The notes beneath the pieces are model-generated. The model did no database searches. It saw only the letters and a program-made list of their open reading frames with translations, and had not been told where the DNA came from. From Oscillospiraceae bacterium (GTDB taxonomy: Bacteria; Bacillota; Clostridia; Oscillospirales; Ruminococcaceae): a stretch of DNA of 64,000 nucleotides. Shown piece after piece: positions 14,984 to 24,400 of the stretch. The translations under genes were made by a program, and so were the position numbers. The DNA is taken from positions 1-64,000 of the forward strand of contig JAFWDH010000010.1 in assembly GCA_017513135.1 (NCBI GenBank). The letters are read 5' to 3'. Every line of letters starts with the position of its first letter. Position 1 is the stretch's first letter.

Positions 14984-16350
14984 TCATTTCCCTCCAGTCT
15001 TGATCGAATCATGTTGATCATCAAATCGCGTTCAGAAACGGAATAGATATCGTTCAATACGAATACGGTCGTTCCCTCTTTCAGATCCAGATGATCTGAA
15101 ACATCCTTCGGCTCAGGTGCAAGCTCGATTTTTTCTTCAGCGATTCCGGCCATAAGGAGTCTGTAATAGAAATCAAATCTTCTATAACCAGTAATAACAA
15201 TCTTGCTGATCGAAGTGTCCTTCAGAAGATGGAAGTCACTATCCCAGATCCAGGTGATTCTCTCACTGCTAGCAGCAATCTCATGCTTATCCTCCAGATA
15301 CAGAACAACTTCTTTCGTTCCTGGTTGGGAAACAGTGTAATCAAGGACAGCGTTACAGGCTGGTGTGAGTCCTTTTGACATTATCGCTGCAATCCGTATA
15401 CTGCCTATCTGCATTTCTTTTAGACGGCTGTCAACAATTGAAACCTTCGAAAGACCTTCAATGATCTTTTCATTCGGAACACCCAGCTCAGTAAGAAAAG
15501 CGATACAGGCAGCCTCATTATAAATATTAAATATCGTATCGGAGATCATATGATACGAGTTTTTTTCATTCCCTTTCCGGATAACGATCTGTCTGCTTTC
15601 ACGATCAATAGTTTCGACGACGTAATCGGGTACAGGTGAACGGAAACCGCAATCGGGGCAATAGACCTGACCGATGTGATCATATTTGATGTATCTGTAA
15701 CGGAGTAAGCCTTGGCAGTGCGGACATATCTTCGCGTCATTTATAAGATGAGTATCTACTGTAAGGTCTCCTTCGAACTGATCCATTCCGTAATATACTC
15801 TGGTATTTTTCTCTTTCAAACGCGACGAAATCGGGTCATCTGCATTGAGTATCATCTTGGCTGAATCAGGAAGATAAGTATCCAGCATGCTGAAGATATA
15901 CTCCGGATGTGCATTACGCATGATAGTATCTCTTGAGAGATTGGTGACGATCACATAATCAGGGGTCATATAAGGATAGATTCTGATCGCGCTTCTTTCA
16001 TCTACTTCCAGGAGGGCGATTTCCTTGAAAGAATGGTTATTCCAAGTTACGCCGTTTAAAAGAGCTGTGGCGACACCGGTCTTGATATTGCTGCCGTATT
16101 CATTGCTCAACACGTCAAAGCCGGATTCCCGAAGCAATGATGAAAGAAGATTGCTTGTCGTCGTTTTTCCGTTTGTTCCGGTTACGACGGCAATCTTTTC
16201 AGGTTTATCGACTTTTCCAATGAAATCCGGACAGATCCTGAGAGCGACTTCTCCGGGGAAATTCGTGCCCCGCATAGAAGTAAACCTGCTCACGATGCGC
16301 AGCAGAAAACCTGCCAGTTTTGCAAGCCATAAGGCGATAAAAAATCTCAA
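14980..16350 (-). CDS. murT: MurT, lipid II isoglutaminyl synthase ligase subunit
   Basis: I chose the TTG at 16350 because AGGAGG lies 6 nt upstream; the ATG at 16377 precedes that site. The 456-aa protein is a Mur ligase relative with the ATP loop GTNGKTT (58-64), a four-Cys zinc insertion (CPHC ... CPDC) typical of MurT, and the C-terminal DUF1727 domain. With GatD it amidates the stem-peptide glutamate, which affects cross-linking and lysozyme resistance. The N-terminal hydrophobic stretch may associate with the membrane. Confidence 0.92.
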   Translation of the reverse strand: MRFFIALWLAKLAGFLLRIVSRFTSMRGTNFPGEVALRICPDFIGKVDKPEKIAVVTGTNGKTTTSNLLSSLLRESGFDVLSNEYGSNIKTGVATALLNGVTWNNHSFKEIALLEVDERSAIRIYPYMTPDYVIVTNLSRDTIMRNAHPEYIFSMLDTYLPDSAKMILNADDPISSRLKEKNTRVYYGMDQFEGDLTVDTHLINDAKICPHCQGLLRYRYIKYDHIGQVYCPDCGFRSPVPDYVVETIDRESRQIVIRKGNEKNSYHMISDTIFNIYNEAACIAFLTELGVPNEKIIEGLSKVSIVDSRLKEMQIGSIRIAAIMSKGLTPACNAVLDYTVSQPGTKEVVLYLEDKHEIAASSERITWIWDSDFHLLKDTSISKIVITGYRRFDFYYRLLMAGIAEEKIELAPEPKDVSDHLDLKEGTTVFVLNDIYSVSERDLMINMIRSRLEGNE

Positions 16351-16377
16351 ATGGTGCCTCCTGTATATCCCAATCAA

Positions 16378-16755
16378 TCATATAGATGGTAGCATATCAC
16401 GCTTTCTGTTCTCAATAAACAATAACTGCCTCAGGACTGTACTTGTCTTATTATTCATTGCCCCAATAAGAAAGTCGGGACAATTCTGATGGTTTTATTC
16501 ATTGCTTTTTGTGTTGTTTTTCTAACACTCCGCACTCTGGTGAAGACCAGAGAATCGAATTCTAGCGGCGTACCAGAAAAATCGCTCGGTTCATACCAGA
16601 ACCGAAAGACTTTCCTGCTGGAAGGGACCTGTTCTCCTCGTGTTTCCCGCAGATGATATAATTGTGGTGATCGGAACGCAGATCACGGATTACTGCGTTA
16701 TGTTGTTAAGATTTAGATGTCCCTGTTTTCTTCGATTCCTTAGGGAGGAATCATC
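16378..16755 (+). promoter_or_regulatory. intergenic leader and promoter of the LRR gene
   Basis: This gap carries no gene. TATAAT at 16657-16662 is a good -10 box with a weak -35. The expected transcript leader has the hairpin AACGCAG/CTGCGTT (about 16677-16701) before the GGGAGGA site. Upstream are CTCTGG/CCAGAG and CGGTTC/GAACCG hairpins of unknown role. Confidence 0.4.
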
Positions 16756-17664
16756 ATGTCAAGGATCGTTTCACTTATCACATGCATTGCTCTGTTTCTG
16801 AGCATTTTCTTTTCTTCCCCAGACGCAGCGGTGGTCCTTGCTTCAGCGTCAGGAGGGGTATCTAATACCATAACAGAGATCGAGATCAACAGCTCTGTAT
16901 TCCCGGATGAAAACTTCCGCCGATTTATACTGGATCAGGGCTATGATCAGGATTCTGATATGAAGCTGTCTCTCTCTGAACTAACTTGCGTGACCGAGAT
17001 GGACTGCGCAGGCGCACAGAACACGGATTACAAGATAAGAGATCTTACCGGAATTGAGAACTTCAGGTCCCTGACCAGTCTTATCTGCCGCTCTAACCTG
17101 CTGCAGGAGCTGGATGTGAGTGAGCTTCCGGAGCTTGTCTATCTTGACTGCAGTTCCAATCTGCTGTCTTCTCTGGATGTGGGCGGGAACGATGTCCTGA
17201 AGACGATCATATGCAGCGGAAACTCTCTTACGTCACTGAATGTTTCCGGATGCTACTCTCTCGTGTCCCTTGAGTGCAGGAAGAACGATCTGAAAACACT
17301 GGATATAAGCGATTGTCCTCAGCTTGACATTCTGTCATGCAGTTCAAACAGCCTGACTGTGCTGGATGTCACCTCAACGCCGCTGATCCGCAATTATATC
17401 CTCACGACTCCAAGAGTCGATAACGGTTCGCAAATTGCATACGGAGAATATGAAAAGGTCGGAGCTGGCTCGGGCGACAGGAGGGTGGTTTCCCTGTACC
17501 ATGTGGAGCTGGATCCGGAAACGGCGCCTTTTTCCAACGATACCGGCAGAAGCCTTGATACCGGAATCAATGCTGATCCGTTCCTCATTACCACTATAAT
17601 AGTTGCGTATATGCTCACCGGCCGTTTTGCCAAAGAGAAAAAGAATGAGTGGTTCGATAACTGA
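16756..17664 (+). CDS. secreted leucine-rich repeat protein
   Basis: A 302-aa protein with a signal peptide (about residues 1-31, ending LASASG). The sequence FPDENFRRFILD is the usual lead-in of clostridial secreted LRR proteins. About six repeats of roughly 21 residues follow with the pattern L..L.C..N.L..LDVS. A hydrophobic stretch (DPFLITTIIVAYMLTG) and basic tail at the C-terminus may anchor it without an LPxTG motif. Likely a surface-exposed binding protein; the ligand is unknown. It stands alone, convergent with ileS. Confidence 0.75.
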   Translation: MSRIVSLITCIALFLSIFFSSPDAAVVLASASGGVSNTITEIEINSSVFPDENFRRFILDQGYDQDSDMKLSLSELTCVTEMDCAGAQNTDYKIRDLTGIENFRSLTSLICRSNLLQELDVSELPELVYLDCSSNLLSSLDVGGNDVLKTIICSGNSLTSLNVSGCYSLVSLECRKNDLKTLDISDCPQLDILSCSSNSLTVLDVTSTPLIRNYILTTPRVDNGSQIAYGEYEKVGAGSGDRRVVSLYHVELDPETAPFSNDTGRSLDTGINADPFLITTIIVAYMLTGRFAKEKKNEWFDN

Positions 17665-17790
17665 GACTGCTTCTGCAGGCGAAAGCCAGTGACACTGCAG
17701 GAGGGTTGGCTGATGCAGGTTCGAATGTTGCGAAAAAAGCCGGACAGACAGAAGAACAGTATAACGTCACACATATTCAGACATCAGAAA

Positions 17791-17817
17791 AACGGCCGCC
17801 GGATTCCGGCGGCCGTT
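17791..17817 (-). terminator. ileS terminator
   Basis: AACGGCCGCCGG and CCGGCGGCCGTT are perfect complements around a 3-nt loop. On the minus strand it is followed by TTTTTCTG, just after the ileS stop. Confidence 0.85.
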
Positions 17818-17836
17818 GCGTATGTCAGTTCTGGGT

Positions 17837-20800
17837 TCAGACTCGTTCCACGGAGATGACAGCATCTTCTCCGTTTATATCCCATTCTTTCGTGAATCCG
17901 GCGCTTTCTCCGAAAGTGATGGCATCGGCGAGGACGTCCTCGGAGATCCCGGAAGAGAATTCACGGACCACGTCGGCAAGACGGTCAGATGTCTTAATGC
18001 TCACTCTGATGTGATCCATCACGTTGAAGTCGGCTTCCTTGCGCATGGACTGGATCTTGCTCACGACTTCACGCACATATCCTTCCTTGATAAGGTCCTC
18101 TGTGAGTTCGGTGTCGAGCGCAACTGTGTATCCGCCTTCTGAAGCGGATGCGAAGCCTTCCACCTTTGAAGCTTCTATGAGAAGATCTTCCGGAGCAAGG
18201 GTCTCATCGCCGTCTGCTGTATGTATAACCAGCTGACCGGTCTCGTCCAGCTCTTTTTTGGCAGCAATGCCGTCCAGAGAGGCGAGGATGTTTCTCACTT
18301 CGTTGAGACGTTTACCGAAACGCTTACCCAGTGTGCGCAGCTGAGGCTTAAAAGTGTAGGAAGAGAAACGGCTCATGTCGTCGGTGAATATCACGTTCTT
18401 GATGTTGAGCTCGTCTTCGATTATATCCTTGTACAGCTCGCCGAGAGTCTCAGCGCCGCCGACGTACATGACTGACAGAGGCTGGCGGTTCTTGACATTG
18501 GCTTCGTTTCTTGCGGCTCTTCCGAGGACCACTATCTTGAGGACCTCTTCCATATGATGCTCAAGTTCCTCATCGATGAGCGACTCATCGGCGACGGGGA
18601 AGTCACATAGATGGATGCTTTCCGGAGCGGATGCGTCCACGCGACGCACAATATTCTGATAGATCTCTTCGGTCATGAAGGGGATCATGGGTGCGGCCAG
18701 CTTTGACAGTGTCACCAGGGCGGTCCAGAGCGTGAGGTAGGCGTTTATCTTGCTCTGGGTCATCTCGGCTTCCCAGAAGCGCTCCCTGGAGCGGCGCACG
18801 TACCAGTTGGATAGTTCGTCGGTGAAGTCCTGGAGGGCTCTTGCTGCTTCCGGGATCTTATATCCGCCAAGGTCTGCGTCAACTTCCTTGATGAGGGAGT
18901 TGAGACGTGAAAGCAGCCACCTGTCCATGGAATTCAGAGTGGAGAGATCCAGCGTGTACTTGGTGGGATCGAATTTGTCTATATCTGCGTAAAGCACGTA
19001 GAACGCGTATGTGTTCCAGAAGGTGCCGAGGAATTTGCGCTGTCCCTCAATCACTGCGTCCTTGTAGAAGCGGTTAGGCAACCAGGGGGCACTGTTCTCA
19101 TAGAAGTACCAGCGGATGCTGTCGGCGCCGTAAGCGTCAAGTGCCTCGAAAGGATCCACCGCGTTGCCCTTGGACTTGCTCATCTTCTCGCCGTTCTCAT
19201 CCAGAACGAGCCCGAGCACGATGACGTTTTTATAAGGTGCCTTGTTGAAGATCAGCGTAGAGATCGCGAGCAGGGAATAGAACCAGCCTCTGGTCTGGTC
19301 GACTGCCTCAGAAATGAAGTCTGCGGGGAATGTGGACTCGAAAGTCTCTTTGTTCTCAAAAGGATAGTGATACTGGGCGAAAGGCATGGCGCCTGAATCG
19401 TACCAGCAGTCTATGACCTCTTCCACACGATGCATCGGTTTTCCGCAGACCGGGCATTTTATAGTGACGTCATCCACATACGGACGGTGAAGCTCGATGT
19501 CGTCAGGACAGTTGTCTGACATGCTCTTGAGCTCTTCTATTGAGCCGATGCAGTGCTTGTGTCCGCACTCGCACTCCCAGATCGGAAGCGGGGTGCCCCA
19601 GTATCTGTTGCGGGAGATAGCCCAGTCCTGGATATTCTCCAGCCAGTTGCCGAAGCGCTTCTCGCCAATGGTGGCGGGTATCCAGTTTATCGTGGCATTG
19701 TTGCGCAGCAGATCATCTCTGACCTCAGTCATCTTTATATACCAGGATTCCCTGGCGTAATAGATGAGAGGCGTGCCGCAGCGCCAGCAGTGAGGATAAC
19801 TGTGGGTGAATTTCGGAGCGGCGAAAAGAAGGCCTCTGTCCTCAAGTTCCTGCAGGATGAGAGGATCGGCGTTCTTTACGAATGTGCCTGCCCAGGGAGT
19901 GGGTTCAGTCATATCTCCCTTGGAATCCACATACTGAAGGAAGGGAAGGTCGTATCTGAGACCTACCTGATAGTCGTCTTCGCCGAAAGCAGGAGCGATG
20001 TGCACTATGCCTGTGCCTTCGCCTAATGTGACGTAATCAGCCAGCGTTACGAAATGGCCTTTGCGGTCGACCTTCTGGAATGAGTACAGGGGCTCATACT
20101 CTCTGTTCTCTAGATCCTTTCCCTTTACGCGCTCGAGGATCTCCCAGCCCTCGCCGAGCACGCTCTCGAGCTGGCCTTCTGCCAGCCAGTATGTGTATCC
20201 GTCCGAGGCTTTCACCTTGACATAATCCAGCTCGGGATGTACGCACAGCGCCACGTTGCTGGGAAGAGTCCAGGGAGTGGTCGTCCAGGCGAGGAAGTAT
20301 GCGTCATCATCCTTGCACCTGAAACGGACAACAGCGGAGCGCTCTGTCACGTCCTTGTAACCCTGTGCCACTTCGTGGGATGCCAGAGGAGTCCCGCAGC
20401 GCGGGCAGTAAGGGACGATGCGGTATCCCTTATAAAGCAGACCTTTGTCCCAGATCTTTTTCAGAGACCACCAGATGCTCTCGATGTAGTCGTTCTCATA
20501 GGTGACATACGGGTGATCCATATCGGCCCAGAAGCCTACAGTGGAGGAGAAATCCTCCCACATGCCCTTATATTTCCACACGCTCTCCTTGCACTTGTCG
20601 ATGAAGGGAGCGATACCGTATTTCTCGATATTCTCCTTGCCTTCAAAGCCAAGCAGCTTCTCTACTTCCAGTTCCACGGGAAGACCGTGGGTGTCCCAGC
20701 CGGCCTTGCGGGGGACCCTTTCACCCTTCATGGTGTGGTAACGGGGTATCATGTCCTTTATGACTCTGGTGAGGACATGGCCTATATGAGGCTTGCCGTT

Positions 20801-20950
20801 GGCCGTCGGAGGGCCGTCGTAGAACATGTAGACCGGGCTGTCCTTGCGGTCCTCGATGCTCTTCTCGAAGATCCGGTTGTCTTTCCAGAACTTTTCGATC
20901 TTTTTTTCCTGCTGGACGAAGTTGCGGTTGGCATTTACCTTTTCGTACAT
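17837..20950 (-). CDS. ileS: isoleucyl-tRNA synthetase
   Basis: A full-length 1037-aa IleRS charging tRNA-Ile with isoleucine. Class I signatures are present: PHIGH near residue 57 and KMSKS in GEKMSKSKGNAV. The CP1 editing domain has TTPWTLPSN. There are Cys pairs in the inserted regions (CPRCG, CPVC) and the anticodon-binding domain (DRWLLSRL onward). The long C-terminus fits the type 2 (eukaryote-like) IleRS form that can confer mupirocin resistance; that reading rests on length and layout only. AGGAGG precedes the start. Expression is controlled by the T-box leader upstream. Confidence 0.96.
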   Translation of the reverse strand: MYEKVNANRNFVQQEKKIEKFWKDNRIFEKSIEDRKDSPVYMFYDGPPTANGKPHIGHVLTRVIKDMIPRYHTMKGERVPRKAGWDTHGLPVELEVEKLLGFEGKENIEKYGIAPFIDKCKESVWKYKGMWEDFSSTVGFWADMDHPYVTYENDYIESIWWSLKKIWDKGLLYKGYRIVPYCPRCGTPLASHEVAQGYKDVTERSAVVRFRCKDDDAYFLAWTTTPWTLPSNVALCVHPELDYVKVKASDGYTYWLAEGQLESVLGEGWEILERVKGKDLENREYEPLYSFQKVDRKGHFVTLADYVTLGEGTGIVHIAPAFGEDDYQVGLRYDLPFLQYVDSKGDMTEPTPWAGTFVKNADPLILQELEDRGLLFAAPKFTHSYPHCWRCGTPLIYYARESWYIKMTEVRDDLLRNNATINWIPATIGEKRFGNWLENIQDWAISRNRYWGTPLPIWECECGHKHCIGSIEELKSMSDNCPDDIELHRPYVDDVTIKCPVCGKPMHRVEEVIDCWYDSGAMPFAQYHYPFENKETFESTFPADFISEAVDQTRGWFYSLLAISTLIFNKAPYKNVIVLGLVLDENGEKMSKSKGNAVDPFEALDAYGADSIRWYFYENSAPWLPNRFYKDAVIEGQRKFLGTFWNTYAFYVLYADIDKFDPTKYTLDLSTLNSMDRWLLSRLNSLIKEVDADLGGYKIPEAARALQDFTDELSNWYVRRSRERFWEAEMTQSKINAYLTLWTALVTLSKLAAPMIPFMTEEIYQNIVRRVDASAPESIHLCDFPVADESLIDEELEHHMEEVLKIVVLGRAARNEANVKNRQPLSVMYVGGAETLGELYKDIIEDELNIKNVIFTDDMSRFSSYTFKPQLRTLGKRFGKRLNEVRNILASLDGIAAKKELDETGQLVIHTADGDETLAPEDLLIEASKVEGFASASEGGYTVALDTELTEDLIKEGYVREVVSKIQSMRKEADFNVMDHIRVSIKTSDRLADVVREFSSGISEDVLADAITFGESAGFTKEWDINGEDAVISVERV

Positions 20951-20964
20951 ATCTTCCTCCTGTA

Positions 20965-21199
20965 ATAAAAAGACCTTCGCCCCAAAGGACGAAGGTCTGA
21001 ACTTCGCTGTACCACCTCAGGCATACAATCATATGCTGTCCCTTTAACGGGAGACATCCGCTGATATCTACCGGCTCTCGCTTTGGTATCAGGGCTCGGA
21101 AGGGATCTTCACTCGCGTCCTACTCGCTGCGGGCTCTCATCGTCCCCGCATCGCTGTGCCTTTCATACGCGGCTAATGTCTTCATCATCGCCTTTATGC
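20965..21199 (-). promoter_or_regulatory. T-box riboswitch of ileS (ATC specifier)
   Basis: On the minus strand the conserved T-box AGGTGGTACAGCGAAG (21017-21002) precedes the terminator stem AGACCTTCG/CGAAGGTCT (20998-20971) with a T-run. The upstream stem I region contains GTGAAGATCCCTTCCGAG. By comparison with other ile T-boxes its ATC (21106-21104) is the specifier pairing with the tRNA-Ile GAU anticodon. Uncharged tRNA-Ile should stabilise the antiterminator and switch on ileS. Confidence 0.92.
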
Positions 21200-21205
21200 A
21201 CATTC

Positions 21206-21233
21206 ATTCTACTGATAATAGTGCAAAAGTCAA
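21206..21233 (-). promoter_or_regulatory. ileS promoter
   Basis: TTGACT (21233-21228), a 16-nt spacer and TAGAAT (21211-21206) on the minus strand, placing the start of transcription just before the T-box. The rest of the gap to 21430 shows no further gene. Confidence 0.6.
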
Positions 21234-21430
21234 GAGAATCGGAAGCCTGCCGGATAATGACTTTTTTCTGTCTCTTTCCGTGCCGGGTGAAAATGCATTT
21301 CACGACCTGCTTTTCTGCGTCAGTTTTCCCGAGACGGATGCTATCGAAAAGGTGTTTTTTTGAGGATAAAGTTGTGATAGTATTAGTTAGAATGCCCTAA
21401 TGTGTTTTTTTTACACACCGTATCGTATAT

Positions 21431-24400
21431 ATGTCGATTAACAGGACATTAAGAAATAACCTGCCCTTGAATGGAGATGTGGCTTTGAGAAACAGATCAG
21501 AACAGCGTAGAAAAAGGCCGTACTGCAAGATGCTTTGTTTTCTTGCAGTTCTTCTGGTGATTGTAGACTTATGTTCGGTATTTGTTCCGGTACTTGCTGT
21601 ATCCGACAGAGGTGTTCTTGCCGAAGATGGAAACAATGATGACAAAATGGTCCTGGATCTGTCAGATCCAGGAGATTCGTCTGTTGTGTCGAATGCAGAG
21701 GGGGAAGATGTTTTTCAGGAAGGCTCCGTAAGTTCAGAGGGAGATTCATATTCGGTAACTGTGTCATATCAGGCTGACGCCGAGATACCGGACGGAGCTT
21801 GGCTGGAGGAAAAGGAGATACTGCCGGGCGACCCTCTTTATGATGAACTGTATGAAAAACTTGTTGCAGCACACGGGAATCAGACACCGGTCTTTGCACG
21901 TTTCTTTGATATAAGCATCATGGATGGAGAGGAAAAGATCCAGCCTGCGGCTCCTGTCAACGTTGAGATCTGCCTTGAGGATATCCCCGAGAAGGATGAA
22001 ACACGCGCTCTTCAGATGGACCACTTCAATGATGAAAACGGTGAGGTTGAGCCTGTAGAATGCACCGATAAGTCGGAAGAAGGAGTACAGAGCATAAAGT
22101 TTGATGCTGAATCCTTCTCGATCTACAGTGTGTATCAGTTCGAGTCATATGGGACCACAGAAGATCTTGACGGTAAATCTTTCCTGATCGTCAATCATAT
22201 CGACGGGGAGAGGATCGGCTATGCGCTTACCGCAACGCCTAATGCTGACGGAAACCGTTTGCTGTACAGCATAGTATGGTTCAAAAATGACGAGCGTATA
22301 ACAGCATCGACCGAGCCTGATGAGCCTGCATTATGGACTTTTACACGGGTTACGGAAGACGATGTAGCATCCGGTGCTATAGCTGAATCTGTTTTCAAGG
22401 ACAGCAGGAACAGAGATGAGAGCGGATCGATACTGTACTTCCTGTCAGCATCGGTTGAAGGTTCTGTAAGATATCTGACAATAAACAAACAGTCTCTTTA
22501 TCTGTCGTCATCCCCGATGCCCTTTATAGCTGTTACAGATGCAGCCTATCCCGAGATGGTGATGATCAGATGCGCGTACGGAACGGGAAACGAAAAGTAC
22601 AAACTGAATTACAAGGATACCGACAAGGGGTTCAAGGGGTCTGACTATGCGGTAAACCAGAATGACTATCAGTTTCTGCTTGACGCAGAGAGATTGGATA
22701 TCGAGCCGCAGGATGAGAAGCACTTCGCAGACAAGATCTCGGTATCAGAAATGGAAGACGGCAGCACAGTCGTCATTTACCGCAGTGTGTGGAATGAACT
22801 GTTCAAGGAATACAACCTTGTTGCCATAGACGGATACGGCGATCTGATCGATATATCCGATGAAGGGAGTTCTGTGGGCTGGTATTCGCTCAGCGATTCA
22901 CAGGGCAAAGACCTTGCAGCAATTGAGTGGAAATACACTGTCGGTCGCAATTCTGACGGCGAAGAGACCGGTTACTATTGGCTTCAGAATACGGTGACCG
23001 GGGCGTATCTTGCACCAAGGGCAATATACGGCTACGACGGAGCTAAACTGTACGATGTCATCCTTCCCGGAGACGGTATCATCGCAGGAGAGAGTCCGTC
23101 TTTCAATTACAGTCTTCAGCTTCCGGGAAGGCAGAACGGAGATTTTGAGTCCACTCTGATAGCATGGAGCAAGGATGACGGGACGGAAGGACTTTACCTG
23201 AAGGATGACGGGGAAAGACTGCGCCTTGTAAAGGGCGGTATCGGAGATGCTGATACATTTAACTTCGCTGCTGCAGTTCAGATCGAAGAGCTTTCGACCG
23301 TTCCGACTCTGGATTCCAGGTCTCTCGGCATGAAGATCAATATGTTCAACTATCCATCCCGCAAGTGGATGAGCAACGAGATCGGGTCGGATGCGGTCCA
23401 GTTGATCACGCAGGGGACCGACAGTTCCAGGTATTATGTTCCTGAACTGGTTGACTGCAGGCTCAATGAAGACGGAATCCCTGTTTCCATAGTAGATGGC
23501 AGGCATGCGCTTTCTGAGCTTTTCGATCCGCGCAGCAAGTACTTTGTTACAGAAGCAAATCATCTTCTGCTGGAGAGTGCGTACAGCGAGACGGGCTATT
23601 TTGAATACAATTCAGCAAAGAACTATGCGTATCTGGATACTGCCACCGGTGAGTTTTCGGTCTACGATCAGCTCGGAGCACCGGTAAAAGTGAATACGCA
23701 CGGCCATTTTATGCCGTTCAGCAGGATACTGACAGACGTCTATACCGACCAGACGAACATAAATGATGAGTATATGAAGCCTCTTCCAGCGGACGAGCCG
23801 CGGAGAGGAGAGGCGATCCATAAGATCGAAACAGCGCCGAAACTGGACGGAGGATACGACTACAACTACGGGATGTCGGTGGAGACCAATTTTATACAGC
23901 CGGCGAATGGAAAAGACCGCAACGGGAACGAGATCATATTTGAATTCTCCGGCGATGATGATCTTTGGATCTTTGTGGATGACGTACTTATACTGGATCT
24001 CGGAGGTATCCATTCAGCACACCGGGGTACTATCAACTTCACTACGGGTGAGATCTCGACTCACAATGCGATCCCCGTCAGTTACTCAGGTTCCGTCCGC
24101 AAAAACTATGAATATCCGAAAACGATCCGAGAAGCATTCAAAAAAGCCAATGTGTTCCCGGACGGTTCTGTCTGGGACGATGCGGAGGCAGACAGGTTCT
24201 TTGACGGAGAGACTCTGAGAGGGGACTTTTTCGGGCACAAGATGCGAATGTTCTATCTGGAGAGAGGAAAGGGCTCAGCCAACCTGCGCACCAGATTCAA
24301 TATCGCTACGACACCGGATGATCTGCTTATCGCAAAAGAGATAAGCGGAACAGACAAGCAGATGTATACAGACAAGGATTTCCTTTTCCAGGCTTTTCTG

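Noticed and set aside
18024-20965. Several plus-strand frames inside ileS
   Set aside because: All are antisense to a fully conserved isoleucyl-tRNA synthetase.
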